Below are positions 49,967 through 58,672 of a stretch of DNA of 64,000 bases, piece by piece (position 1 is the stretch's first letter; every line of letters starts with the position of its first letter). A program made the position numbers and the translations under genes. The DNA is taken from assembly GCF_003226345.1 (NCBI RefSeq), contig NZ_PDOF01000003.1, forward strand, positions 310,001 through 374,000. The letters are read 5' to 3'. The notes beneath the pieces were generated by a model. The model was not told where the DNA came from. It made no database searches and saw only the letters and a program-made list of their open reading frames with translations. Origin of the DNA: Alteribacter lacisalsi. Its GTDB lineage: Bacteria; Bacillota; Bacilli; Bacillales; Salisediminibacteriaceae.

Positions 49967-49994
49967 CCTTCCCCATTAAATAGACTTCTTTCAC

Positions 49995-50693
49995 TCAATC
50001 TGCAGCTTTTTTATTCTTCTGCTTTTCCATAAACAGGATCAGCGCAATGGTAAGCGCAACCGTGAGCGGGATTTTTATTAAGTCGAAGATCGGGGCGAAC
50101 AGAACCGCCATACCAACCAGAAGGGCGGCGATGCCGTATTTTGGCGTTTTGTAGGCAAACTGCCCCAGTACCGCCCCGAAGATCGCCGGCAGAATAAAAT
50201 CGAATGCCTCGTGCACCGCAGCAGGCAACGCTCCCAAAATGGCGGTTCCGGCAAATATAATTACAACGATGATCGTGATATTCACGAGGGACGCGATGGC
50301 AATCCCGATCACACCGGCGATTTCCGCTTTCCGTGTACCCACTTCCGCTCCTACTGCTTTCTGCGCGGCAGAAGAACACGGCAGACACATATTTGCAATA
50401 TTGCCTGTTAAAAACGCTAAGTAGGTTCCTCCGATTCCAAGGGCAGGATAGTAGGTGATCGGTTCCAGTACCCACATGATCCCAATAAAGCTCGCGTAGC
50501 CGATCAGTCCCACAAGGATCACATTCCACCCGGGGTGAGCGCCTAAAACAAACGATACATATAAAGGCACCACCAGACACATGGCGATTAACATCCAAAG
50601 TGTCAACCGTCCCCAGTAATGCGCTTTGCTGTGAAAAACTTCAAGCCCGTTCGATTTCACAGGCGTTTCCGTTCCTGTCTCCGCTGCTCTCAT
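49995..50693 (-). CDS. Membrane protein of unknown function, partner of the DUF5058-like protein
   Basis: 232 residues, about six membrane segments after a 25-residue polar N-terminus. Contains YYPALGIGGTYLAFLTGNIA then NMCLPCSSAAQKAVGAEVGT, a Cys-Pro-Cys and Ala/Ser-rich stretch that could be a substrate or metal site between helices. I do not recognise a characterised family. Directly downstream of the DUF5058-like gene (43 bases) and before the carbamoylase gene; the two probably form a two-subunit transporter. GAGGAGGAGAAGAT precedes the ATG. Confidence 0.65.
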   Translation of the reverse strand: MRAAETGTETPVKSNGLEVFHSKAHYWGRLTLWMLIAMCLVVPLYVSFVLGAHPGWNVILVGLIGYASFIGIMWVLEPITYYPALGIGGTYLAFLTGNIANMCLPCSSAAQKAVGAEVGTRKAEIAGVIGIAIASLVNITIIVVIIFAGTAILGALPAAVHEAFDFILPAIFGAVLGQFAYKTPKYGIAALLVGMAVLFAPIFDLIKIPLTVALTIALILFMEKQKNKKAAD

Positions 50694-50736
50694 ATCTTCT
50701 CCTCCTCGTCAGGTTTATTCAAAGTTCGCACGTCAA

Positions 50737-51444
50737 CTAGATGAGAGTCGTAAAATAGGCAGCCGTCATCCCGACGACGATCGAGATCCCCAATGCCCAC
50801 TCTTTCAGCCAGGCGATATGCTTCCTGTCAGCGGTTTTCATCAGAATAATCATCGTCGCAATCGCAGCCACTCCGGCAATCACATGATTTGCACTATTGA
50901 TCATCTGCTGGCTGGCAAGAAAGGCAAACGCTCCCAGCATCGCGGCCAGTGAAATAATCGCCATGGCCTTGGGATTCTTTTTTTCAATTTTACTTTGCGT
51001 GGCTCCGAGACGCTTCGTAAAGAGCGCGGTGAAGATTAACCATCCCATACCTCCAATACACATCGTCCAGACAACGGCGCTGAAAGCCTGTAACGTAAAA
51101 TCAGGTGAATTCAATTCCATGCCAAACGCATTCGCACCAATGACCGCTGCAGATGATTCGGTAGCCGCGGAGCCGATAATCCCGATTCTGATAAGTGTCA
51201 GCGGCGAGCCGATTAGTGCAATTAACGAGACAAGGACAATCGCAATTCCAAACGAGGGTCCAATGGAGCTGATTAAACCGGTCCTGATGGCTGTTTTTAC
51301 CTCTGTTTCTGACAACCCTGCGTCCGGCGCGCTTTCCTTTGCGATTCTTAAAAATACAATTGCCTGAAAAGCGACGATGCCGACAAAAATAAAGGCCATG
51401 ATCCAGAACGGCGTACTATTGGCTGTACGCAGTACTTCTTCCAT
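50737..51444 (-). CDS. DUF5058-like membrane protein
   Basis: 235 residues from the ATG at 51444 (AGGAGGGGTAAT before it; reads MEEVLRTANSTPFWIMAFIF); seven further codons upstream are open. Six or so membrane segments. Contains GLISSIGPSFGIAIVLVSLI and RIGIIGSAATESSAAVIGAN, Gly/Ser-rich motifs suggestive of a substrate path. Recalled as the DUF5058 family; not functionally known. Sits between two M20 hydrolase genes with its partner, so an uptake role for N-substituted amino acids or peptides is inferred. Confidence 0.7.
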   Translation of the reverse strand: MEEVLRTANSTPFWIMAFIFVGIVAFQAIVFLRIAKESAPDAGLSETEVKTAIRTGLISSIGPSFGIAIVLVSLIALIGSPLTLIRIGIIGSAATESSAAVIGANAFGMELNSPDFTLQAFSAVVWTMCIGGMGWLIFTALFTKRLGATQSKIEKKNPKAMAIISLAAMLGAFAFLASQQMINSANHVIAGVAAIATMIILMKTADRKHIAWLKEWALGISIVVGMTAAYFTTLI

Positions 51445-51479
51445 ATTACCCCTCCTCATTTTCAAATTCGTTCATGCTG

Positions 51480-52673
51480 TTACTGCGGGACTTCACTTTT
51501 TCCGGATAGGTTTTCCATAACCGCTGCAATAAAGATGCGGCCGATATATTTCATCGCTTCCTCTTGTACATTGAACTTCGGATGATGATGCGGATAAACC
51601 TCAGATGGGTCTTCGAGCGCTCCCCCCACCCAGAAAAACGTGCCGGGCACTTTCTGCAAATAGTAGGCGAAATCCTCCATTCCCATTGTCGGAGAGATTC
51701 TCTGCACTTTTTCCTCACCAAACAGGTCTCTGGCAATGTTCTCAATGAACACTGTCTCCGCTCTGTCATTGACAACAGCCGGATAGCCCCGGACATAGTT
51801 GTAATTCACAGAAGCCCCGAAAGCGTTGCATGTATTCTCTGCAATTTTTCCGATCGACTCTTCAACCCGGTCACGGACGTCACTATGTAACGTGCGCACG
51901 GTTCCTTTCAGCGTGACTTTATCCGGGATCACATTGAAGCTGTCGCCGCCATTAAAAGCGGTTACCGATACGACAGCCGGTTTTAATGGATCCACCTGAC
52001 GGCTTACAATCTGCTGGAGATTAAGCAGCAGCTGACTGCCGGCTGCCAGCGGATCAACTCCCTGATGAGGCATGGCTGCATGGACACCTTTCCCTGCGAT
52101 TTCGATCTCGAACATGTCACCGTTGGCCATTGCGGGGCCTTCATTCAGCCCGACAACGCCAAGGGGTGAAGTGGCATGCACATGGGCACCGTAAATCACG
52201 TCAACACCCTCGAGGCAGCCGTCTTCGATCATGAATTTGGCTCCGCCGGGGATGACCTCTTCGGCAAACTGGTGAATAAAAACGACATTCCCTTGCAGTG
52301 CCTCTCTGTTTTCACTCAGCACTTTCGCAACACCAAGCAGTCCGGCAGTATGAAGGTCATGGCCGCAGGCGTGCATCACCCCCGGGACACGGGAACGGTA
52401 GGCCACCTCTTTTTCATCCTGGATCGGAAGCGCGTCAAAGTCCGCCCGTAACGCGACTGTTTTACCCGGCCTGCCTCCTTTTAGCATGCCAACCACGCCC
52501 CGTTCTCCGACCCCTGTTCTGACTTCCAGTCCCAGCTCGGTCAGAAAGGCAGCAATCTTCTTCGGAGTGTTCACTTCTGTGTGTGAGAGTTCGGGGTACA
52601 TATGCAGGTCTCTTCTGAACTCGACCAGTTCCGGATAAATCTCTTCCAGTCTGGAAAACATCTTTTCTCTCAT
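51480..52673 (-). CDS. M20 amidohydrolase (N-acyl-amino acid / IAA-amino acid hydrolase type)
   Basis: 397 residues from the ATG at 52673 (reads MREKMFSRLEEIYPELVEFR); a TTG start eight codons earlier is possible. Metal ligands of the M20D group: MHACGHDLHTAGLLGVAKVL, FIHQFAEEVIPGGAKFMIED, and YGAHVHATSPLGVVGL; dimer domain has GKGVHAAMPHQGVDPLAAG. Members remove acyl groups from N-acyl amino acids. First gene of the unit 52673-48701. AT-rich upstream region with many AATTAA repeats holds its promoter. Confidence 0.9.
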   Translation of the reverse strand: MREKMFSRLEEIYPELVEFRRDLHMYPELSHTEVNTPKKIAAFLTELGLEVRTGVGERGVVGMLKGGRPGKTVALRADFDALPIQDEKEVAYRSRVPGVMHACGHDLHTAGLLGVAKVLSENREALQGNVVFIHQFAEEVIPGGAKFMIEDGCLEGVDVIYGAHVHATSPLGVVGLNEGPAMANGDMFEIEIAGKGVHAAMPHQGVDPLAAGSQLLLNLQQIVSRQVDPLKPAVVSVTAFNGGDSFNVIPDKVTLKGTVRTLHSDVRDRVEESIGKIAENTCNAFGASVNYNYVRGYPAVVNDRAETVFIENIARDLFGEEKVQRISPTMGMEDFAYYLQKVPGTFFWVGGALEDPSEVYPHHHPKFNVQEEAMKYIGRIFIAAVMENLSGKSEVPQ

Positions 52674-52814
52674 ATCCTCAACCCTTTCCTGTTTCAAATT
52701 TAAATCGAATTAAATGAATTAAATTAATATTCAAATAATTAATGGTTTCAATTTTAACATAATGCGACTGGGCATGAGGTTTGGTTCTTTCAGGTAACAA
52801 TTAGAAGTTTTATG

Positions 52815-52858
52815 CGAAAAAAGACACACAGAGCGGCGTAAGTTGCTCGGTGTGTCTT
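52815..52858 (-). terminator. Terminator of the SAM-riboswitch operon
   Basis: AAGACACAC(A)GAGC and GCTC(G)GTGTGTCTT form a long stem (52821-52858); on the minus strand TTTTTTCGC follows. Closes the thiolase-ligase-symporter unit. The surrounding gap 52674-52967 also holds the AT-rich M20 promoter region and repeat copy 6. Confidence 0.85.
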
Positions 52859-52911
52859 CATTATTTGATCTGTTATAACAGCAGATTCCGTCCCCTGTCC
52901 CAGCATTAATG

Positions 52912-52966
52912 TCAAGCCAGAACCGTCCCCACTTCACGTGCAAAGTGAGAACCTTCCCCACATCGC
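52912..52966. repeat. GGGGACGGTTC repeat, two arms in tandem (copy 6)
   Basis: AAGCCAGAACCGTCCCCACT (from 52914) and AAAGTGAGAACCTTCCCCAC (from 52943). The second arm has a base change in the conserved core. Ends two bases before the symporter stop. Confidence 0.75.
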
Positions 52967-52967
52967 A

Positions 52968-54464
52968 TTAGGAGTGGTAGGCGGTGCGCTTTGCGGATTC
53001 GGTCTGAACATTTGCGACAAAGCTCAGGATGATCATGACGAGAAAACTGATGAGTGTGCTTGCCAGCATCGCCAGATAAATGTTGGAAATGATATCAGCG
53101 GTTGTAAAGAGCACGTACAGCGACGTCCCTGTAATAAGTGACGCGATTGCGCCGTAGCGGTGTGCCCGTTTCCACACGTATCCCAGAAGGATCGGGGCCA
53201 TCACGCCGCAGATAATAGCGGAGTAACTGAACTGAATCAGTAGGGAAAGGGATTCGGGCCGGTTAAAGGATACGTAGAGTGTGGCCAGACCGACAAACAC
53301 AAGCGAATATTTGGACACTTTTACCGCACGCCGGTCCAGTGTTTCAGCAGAAATCGGTGATCTGGATACATGCGGAGCGACGTTACGGTAAACGTCATTC
53401 CCGATACTGGATGTCACACCAAGATATAAGCTGTCTGTACTCGATAAAATAGCAGAAATGATGCCAAAGATTAAAAACGCGGCAATGACAGGATGAAAGG
53501 CTTCAAACAGATAGACTGGAATTGCCTGGTCAGGATTTGCAAGGTTCGGGAACTGCGCTCTTGCCGCCAGTCCTCCCAGCACCATCAGCGTCGAGATCAG
53601 AAAGAGAATCACACCTGATGACAGTGTAAAGGGTCTTAAATCCGCTTCTGTTTCAAGCGACAGAATTTTGTTCAGCAGATGAGGCATAAGAATGAAGGCA
53701 AATAACATGAACTGCACAGCGGCAATGGCCAGGCGGCTGTCATAAGGACTTCCTTCCGTTGTATTAATGGCAGAAACCAGGTTCGGATCGATAGCCGCCA
53801 GCTGGGTACTGAGTTCAGAGAACCCACCAACCACCCAGAAGATCGACACGAATACCAGAATACTCGTGACCGCCATGAGCAGGCCCTGGATGCCGTCACT
53901 GACAAGCTGGGCAAAAGCGCCGCCGATGCCGATATAGGCAATGGTGATCACGACAGCGATGACGATTCCCCACACGTACGGAATGCCGACAATCGTTTCG
54001 AAGATAGTGGCAAGGCCCACGTTCTGGCCGACAATATAGTAGACATTAAACAGAATCAGGAGCGCAACCAGCACCTGCAGGACTTTACTTTTGTAGCGTT
54101 TTCCGAGCCATTCCGGCAAGGTAAGCACGCCACCCTGGCCCTGAGAAAACTTCCAGAACTTCTTGGCAATAAGAAGCAGGGCAATCCAGGATACTCCGAA
54201 ACATCCTAACGTGTACCATAAAACGGACGTCCCGTACTGGTAAGCCAGGCCGGGCACCCCGATGAACAGGTTCACGCTTGAATAGGTAGCCGCAAAGCTG
54301 GCACCGACAATGATGGGACTCACACTCCCTTTGGCGGTGGCAAAACCCGCCATGGTTTTACTGTGTGAGATCCCCCGTTTTCCAATCCAGGTCACAAGGG
54401 CAAAATAAAAGATGGCGAGAACAATGATAATCCAGATCACATAGCCGGGAATAATGGACAGCAT
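52968..54464 (-). CDS. Sodium:solute symporter (SSS family), monocarboxylate-type
   Basis: 498 residues, about 13 membrane segments. SSS features: N-terminal GFATAKGSVSPIIVGASFAA, ATYSSVNLFIGVPGLAYQYG, the helix-5 region YIGIGGAFAQLVSDGIQGLL and SAILSSTDSLYLGVTSSIGN, which in this family carries the Na+ site Ser/Thr residues. It resembles monocarboxylate or pantothenate-like SSS members. Four bases upstream is the stop of a tiny membrane protein gene, and the acyl-CoA synthetase and thiolase genes precede that; imported acid would be activated by the synthetase. Last gene of the SAM-riboswitch operon. Confidence 0.9.
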   Translation of the reverse strand: MLSIIPGYVIWIIIVLAIFYFALVTWIGKRGISHSKTMAGFATAKGSVSPIIVGASFAATYSSVNLFIGVPGLAYQYGTSVLWYTLGCFGVSWIALLLIAKKFWKFSQGQGGVLTLPEWLGKRYKSKVLQVLVALLILFNVYYIVGQNVGLATIFETIVGIPYVWGIVIAVVITIAYIGIGGAFAQLVSDGIQGLLMAVTSILVFVSIFWVVGGFSELSTQLAAIDPNLVSAINTTEGSPYDSRLAIAAVQFMLFAFILMPHLLNKILSLETEADLRPFTLSSGVILFLISTLMVLGGLAARAQFPNLANPDQAIPVYLFEAFHPVIAAFLIFGIISAILSSTDSLYLGVTSSIGNDVYRNVAPHVSRSPISAETLDRRAVKVSKYSLVFVGLATLYVSFNRPESLSLLIQFSYSAIICGVMAPILLGYVWKRAHRYGAIASLITGTSLYVLFTTADIISNIYLAMLASTLISFLVMIILSFVANVQTESAKRTAYHS

Positions 54465-54467
54465 CGT

Positions 54468-54563
54468 CTACTTCACACCTTTCTCTTTGGGATAATATAA
54501 AAACCAGATCGTTAACCCGACTGCCCAGAACAGGCCGATCAGCAGAAAATAGGTTAAAAACAT
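54468..54563 (-). CDS. 31-residue membrane peptide, symporter small accessory subunit
   Basis: ATG at 54563, stop TAG 54470..54468. One hydrophobic helix (MFLTYFLLIGLFWAVGLTIW) and a basic end YYPKEKGVK. AAAAGGAGTG lies before the ATG. Such one-helix proteins are encoded directly before SSS symporters in many Bacilli and are taken to be accessory subunits. Too short for normal gene callers. Confidence 0.75.
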   Translation of the reverse strand: MFLTYFLLIGLFWAVGLTIWFLYYPKEKGVK

Positions 54564-54587
54564 AGTAAAACACTCCTTTTACTCGGT

Positions 54588-56516
54588 TTAATGTTTTAAA
54601 GGAATTATCGTTTTGAGACTTTCAGGATTCCGTAAAGTGGAAGTGTCCCCTAAAGGCTTGTTTAAGTAGCGGTTACGGATCAAACGCCGGGCAATTTTTC
54701 CACTCTGGGTGAGCGGCAATTCCGGTACCGGAATGATCCTTTCAGGCTTCAATGCTTTTCCGAGTCTTTCGGTGCAGTGCGCTTCAAGTTCTTTTACCGG
54801 CAGATCTGCATCCGTCAGAACGGCAAAAATCACGGCTGTCTGTCCTTTAATCGGATGAGGAATCCCGACTGCTGCGCTCTCCACTACGTTCGGATGACTG
54901 CCAATCGCCGCCTCGATCTCCCCTGGGCCGATCCCTTTTCCGGCGATCTTCATCGTGTCGTCTGATCTGCCTTCAAGAAACCAGAAACCATCCTCGTCCT
55001 TTCGTGCCAGGTCTCCGTGAGACCATACACCGGGGAACCTGGACCAGTATGTTTTCAGATACCGGTCGTGATCGTGCCATAATGACTGCGTCATCCCGAT
55101 AAACGGTTCCGTCAGACTCAGTTCACCCAGCTCGTCTGTTTCCTTTCCTTTCTCATCAAGCACCTTCGCACTCATGCCTGGGATCGGCCCATGAAACCCG
55201 CACGGCTTGATCGGCAACGTTGGAAAGCAGCCGAGAATTCCCCCTGACACTTCCGTCCCTCCGGAATAGTTGATAATCGGTGCGCGGTTTTTCCCGACAT
55301 GATGAAGGTACCAGTGCCAGGATTCCTCATCCCACGCTTCCCCTGTCGACCCGAGGATTCGGATTGTCGATAGATCTTCTGTAATTTTCTCTATTTGAGC
55401 CTTTAACGAGCGAATGACCGTTGGCGCAACGCCGAAAATCGAAATACGGTGTCTCTCAATCAGTTCGAACAGACGATTGCACTCAGGATAATCCGGGCTC
55501 CCCTCGAACATGACCAGCGTATTCCCGTGAAGGCCGGAGCCAAGAACGAGCCAGGGACCCATCATCCATCCGAAGTCCGTGAGCCAGAACAGCCGGTCTT
55601 CTTTTTTCACATCAAAGCAGAAATACATATCAAGGCTGCTTTTTGTGACATAACTCACATGAGTGTGTACCGTTCCTTTCGGCTTCCCTGTTGTCCCCGA
55701 GGTGTAAATAATCATTAAAGGATCATCCGCATCCATCACCTCGGTTTCCACAATCGCGTTACACTGACGTAAATCCCGGTATAAGTGATCGGATTCGAGG
55801 TTCAAATGAATATCCTGGCCAGTATGTTCAATCACGATTACATCCTTCACGGAAGGCGCGTTCAGCACGGCACGATCAGCTGTCTGTTTTAATGGAATAA
55901 GCTTCCCTCTTCGCTTAAATCCGTCTGCGGTGATCAGCACTTTCGCCTGCCCTTCCTGAAGTCTCACCGCTACTGCTTCCTCCCCGTACCCTGAAAAAAT
56001 CGGAATGCTGACGGCCCCTATTTTCGCGCAGGCATAGAAGGCAATCGGGACCTCCGGGATATACGGAAGATAGATGCCGACCCGGTCTCCTTTTTGGATC
56101 CCAAGGGAGAGAAGTGCGGCAGCAAATTCGTCGATTTTTTTCTCAAGCTCCCGGTAGGTAAGGCTGACCACATCGCCTTCCTCACTTTCCCACACGATCG
56201 CTTCTTCCCCGCCTCTGCCCAGGCGCAGCTGCTTTTCCACGGTGTTTAAAAGGACATTCGTCTTCCCCTCTGTAAAAAATGCCGTATTCGCCTTCCCCTC
56301 CGAGCTGTCCATTACCTGTGTAAATGGAGCGTACCAGCTCAGATTGAGCTCTTCTAAAACAAAGGAGTAAAAAGAAAGCGGCTCTTCTATTGACCATTGG
56401 TGAAGCTGCTGAACATTTTGTAACCCTGTTTTTCTTAAAAACGCCGTGAGATTGGCACTTTGGATCTGTTCTTCCGAGGGGTGCCAGGCATACTTTTTCT
56501 GTGTTGTCAGGTTCAT
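54588..56516 (-). CDS. AMP-forming acyl-CoA synthetase (acetyl/propionyl/acetoacetyl-CoA synthetase-like)
   Basis: 642 residues. Starts at ATG 56516, overlapping the thiolase stop by one base. Long N-terminal region as in AcsA; adenylation motifs YTSGTTGKPKGTVHTHVSY (P-loop), INYSGGTEVSGGILG, GRSDDTMKIAGKGIGPGEIE and LTQSGKIARR with the catalytic Lys that is regulated by acetylation in this family. Activates a short carboxylic acid to its CoA thioester; the acid is not readable from sequence. Encoded with thiolase and a carboxylate-type symporter. All are behind a SAM riboswitch, so a sulfur or methionine-linked acid is possible. Confidence 0.88.
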   Translation of the reverse strand: MNLTTQKKYAWHPSEEQIQSANLTAFLRKTGLQNVQQLHQWSIEEPLSFYSFVLEELNLSWYAPFTQVMDSSEGKANTAFFTEGKTNVLLNTVEKQLRLGRGGEEAIVWESEEGDVVSLTYRELEKKIDEFAAALLSLGIQKGDRVGIYLPYIPEVPIAFYACAKIGAVSIPIFSGYGEEAVAVRLQEGQAKVLITADGFKRRGKLIPLKQTADRAVLNAPSVKDVIVIEHTGQDIHLNLESDHLYRDLRQCNAIVETEVMDADDPLMIIYTSGTTGKPKGTVHTHVSYVTKSSLDMYFCFDVKKEDRLFWLTDFGWMMGPWLVLGSGLHGNTLVMFEGSPDYPECNRLFELIERHRISIFGVAPTVIRSLKAQIEKITEDLSTIRILGSTGEAWDEESWHWYLHHVGKNRAPIINYSGGTEVSGGILGCFPTLPIKPCGFHGPIPGMSAKVLDEKGKETDELGELSLTEPFIGMTQSLWHDHDRYLKTYWSRFPGVWSHGDLARKDEDGFWFLEGRSDDTMKIAGKGIGPGEIEAAIGSHPNVVESAAVGIPHPIKGQTAVIFAVLTDADLPVKELEAHCTERLGKALKPERIIPVPELPLTQSGKIARRLIRNRYLNKPLGDTSTLRNPESLKTIIPLKH

Positions 56517-57679
56517 CAAATCCCGCCTTCCTTCGGTACGTCAATCAGTAACGCCATTCCCTGTCCTCCCCCGCCGCACAGCGTGGCGATGCCTTTTCCT
56601 CCACCCCGTCGTCTCAATTCATGTGCGAGTGTAAGCACAAGCCGGAACCCGGTTCCTGCCAGAGGATGACCGACCGCAATGGCGCCTCCATTCACATTCA
56701 CCTTTTCAATCGGAAGGTCCAGTTCCCTGCAGCTGGCAATCGCCACACTTGCAAAGGCTTCGTTAATCTCAAACAGATCAATATCCGAAACGGATAAACT
56801 TTGCTGCTCCAGCAGAGCCGCAATCGCTCGTGCAGGCTTCAGATGCAGGCTCTCATCCGGACCGGCCACTTCACTCCATCCAAGCACCGCTGCCAGCGGC
56901 TTTTTTCCAAGTTCGTCTGCTTTTTCAGCACTTGTGATAATGCCTACGCTGGCGCCATCGGACATTTGTGAAGCGTTTCCGGCTGTAATAGTGCCGTCTT
57001 TTCTGAAGGCCGGTGACAGCTTTTGCAGCTTTTCAGCGGTGGAGCCTTCTCTGATTCCTTCATCGTGATGCAGCGTGCCATTTTTCGTTTCAATCGGGAA
57101 CGTTTCTTCCTGAAGCTTCGCCTTTGCCTGGGACGCCCGCTGCTGGGAAAGGGCGGCAAACGCATCCTGTTCCTCTCTCGAAATGGTCAGCTCTTCGTTT
57201 TTCCCGTCGCTCAGAAGGCCCATGGATTCATTGGAAAGCGCGCACCAGAGCCCATCCTGCAGTGTGTCGTAATACTCCACCGGGCCGATCGCCAGCTCTT
57301 TTCGAATGGAAGACGTGTAAGGCGCGTTGGTCATGGAGTCAAAGCCGCCGGCTATGTAAAGATTTCCTTCTCCCAGGGTGATCCGGCGCGAGGCATCCGC
57401 AATCGCCGCAAGTCCCCCGAGACAGACATTGTTCAGCGTTACGGCAGGTGTTTCAAGGGACACACCTCCTTTGGCAGCCACATGCCTTGCCGGGTTCTGT
57501 CCCTGCCCTGCCTGGATTACCTGGGCCAGAATCACGCCATCTGCCTCCTTCACTTCAGGCACGCGCGTGACGAGTTCTTTTACCACAAGAGCGCCAAGGT
57601 CTTTTGCTTCATAGTCTCTGAGACTGCCTTTCCACTTTCCAAAAGGAGTACGTACCCCGTCCAAAATCACTGTTGTCAT
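56516..57679 (-). CDS. Thiolase (acetyl-CoA C-acyltransferase)
   Basis: 387 residues from the ATG at 57679, which has TTAGGGAGG before it and starts MTTVILDGVRTPFGKWKG; the open frame upstream lies in the riboswitch terminator and is not coding. Nucleophile Cys 86 in LNNVCLGGLAAI, general base His in GGAIAVGHPLAGTG and second Cys in LCGGGGQGMALLI, so a complete active site. It either condenses or cleaves acyl-CoA and acetyl-CoA. First gene of the operon and immediately behind the SAM-I riboswitch; no methionine-pathway gene is included, which is unusual. Confidence 0.92.
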   Translation of the reverse strand: MTTVILDGVRTPFGKWKGSLRDYEAKDLGALVVKELVTRVPEVKEADGVILAQVIQAGQGQNPARHVAAKGGVSLETPAVTLNNVCLGGLAAIADASRRITLGEGNLYIAGGFDSMTNAPYTSSIRKELAIGPVEYYDTLQDGLWCALSNESMGLLSDGKNEELTISREEQDAFAALSQQRASQAKAKLQEETFPIETKNGTLHHDEGIREGSTAEKLQKLSPAFRKDGTITAGNASQMSDGASVGIITSAEKADELGKKPLAAVLGWSEVAGPDESLHLKPARAIAALLEQQSLSVSDIDLFEINEAFASVAIASCRELDLPIEKVNVNGGAIAVGHPLAGTGFRLVLTLAHELRRRGGGKGIATLCGGGGQGMALLIDVPKEGGI

Positions 57680-57692
57680 TAGAAAAACCTCC

Positions 57693-57870
57693 CTAAAAAA
57701 TAAAAAATCCTCTTTCCTGATAAAACAAGAAAGAGGATGACTACACACATCTCTTCCTTATCTTTCAGGCACACGCCTGCTGGAATGGGCACCTTTTTAT
57801 AACGCTCACGTTATAAATGGTTGCCGCGGGATCATAGGACCAGATTCCTCCCCCGACTCTTGATAAGGTT
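57693..57870 (-). promoter_or_regulatory. SAM-I (S-box) riboswitch with terminator
   Basis: On the minus strand: P1 CCTTATC (57869..57863) ... GATAAGG (57762..57756), CAAGAG then GGGGGAGG, GCGGCAACC (57827..57819), P3 TTTATAACG-TGAG-CGTTATAAA, then AGGTGCCCATTCCAGCAGG. All conserved S-box blocks are present (GGNGGAGGGA-like, GGCAACC, GGTGCNAATTCCNGCAG). A terminator ATCCTCTTTC (57738..57729) / GAAAGAGGAT (57716..57707) with a T-run follows. AAGGAAGAG at 57759..57751 can pair with CTCTTTCTT at 57735..57727 to make the antiterminator. Expected: high SAM stops transcription of the thiolase operon. Confidence 0.93.
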
Positions 57871-58110
57871 TCGAAATTATTTGGTTGGTAACGATTGATG
57901 CCAATAATACCAGAACGCCAGAACATGCGTCAACAGAATTTTCTAATAATATTTATTTGAAAGAATCTTGTCATAAAGGGGAAATGAATCCCACTCTGCT
58001 CAAAATTCAATCCTAAAGGGATCGTTTCCTTCTTTACCAGTGCAACCCCCGGCGTATTCGGAAACCCCGGAGGTACAAGGAAAGCAGGAGGTTACAGTTT
58101 GTGAACTTTC

Positions 58111-58368
58111 TTATTCCCCTCTACCTGCTCTCAGTCTTTTAACCAGGTCTACAAATGTTCTCGCTCTCTCAGTGATCGCGTTTAATTTTTCTTCTGTCAT
58201 CGGCCCACCTGGCGGGACCAAAACGCTTCCGAGACCGAGGCCTGCTCCGTAATTTCAAGGAATTTTACTCCCCCGGGCTTCGGCAACATCCAAAATACTC
58301 TCATTTCTGGCGCCACGTATCACAGCTACAATTCCACTGTCGGTAATGTTTTCCAGGAGGAGACTCAC
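58111..58368 (-). pseudogene. eda: Decayed KDPG/KHG aldolase gene (eda) remnant
   Basis: GTG at 58368 overlaps the kdgF stop (GTGA) and starts SLLLENITDSGIVAVIRGAR, NESILDVAEARG, the N-terminus of KDPG aldolase. After about 33 codons a frameshift in CCCGGGGG changes to the frame of GVKFLEIT; then the sequence jumps to GAGLGLGSVLVPPGGPMTEE, TERARTFVDLV, the C-terminus, with stop at 58113..58111. About 380 bases of the middle, including the Schiff-base Lys, are gone. The gene was once translationally coupled to kdgF; another eda copy elsewhere must take over if the pathway works. Confidence 0.8.
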
Positions 58369-58652
58369 CGGCTTCCCTCCAGCAAATCCTTTCGTACCGG
58401 TGTAAAAACATCAAGAATAGTACAGCTCTCAACTACGTTTACCCGGTGAGGGGCATTGGAAGGGATGTACTGGACATCCCCTTTGCGAAGCACCTTCTTC
58501 TTACCGGAAACCTCGAATTCGACGCTTCCTCTTTCTATATAGCTGACCTGTTCTTCCACGTGCCTGTCCTCATCACCGATAAAACCTGTTTCCAGTTCCA
58601 CTTTCACAACCATTACCGATCCTTCTGATGCTAACACTTCTCTTGTAACCAT
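58365..58652 (-). CDS. kdgF: KdgF-like cupin (unsaturated uronate linearisation)
   Basis: 95 residues from ATG 58652; a TTG four codons earlier is possible. Single cupin: DRHVEEQVSYIERGSVEFEV (metal His/Glu/Gln), LRKGDVQYIPSNAPHRVNVV and the typical end ILDVFTPVRKDLL. KdgF proteins convert 4,5-unsaturated monouronates, released by pectate or alginate lyase products, into the linear 5-keto-4-deoxyuronate. Shares a transcript with the TRAP transporter, KdgK-like kinase and the decayed eda, so this is the cluster's upper step. Confidence 0.8.
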   Translation of the reverse strand: MVTREVLASEGSVMVVKVELETGFIGDEDRHVEEQVSYIERGSVEFEVSGKKKVLRKGDVQYIPSNAPHRVNVVESCTILDVFTPVRKDLLEGSR

Positions 58653-58672
58653 AAATGCTATCAACCTCTCTG

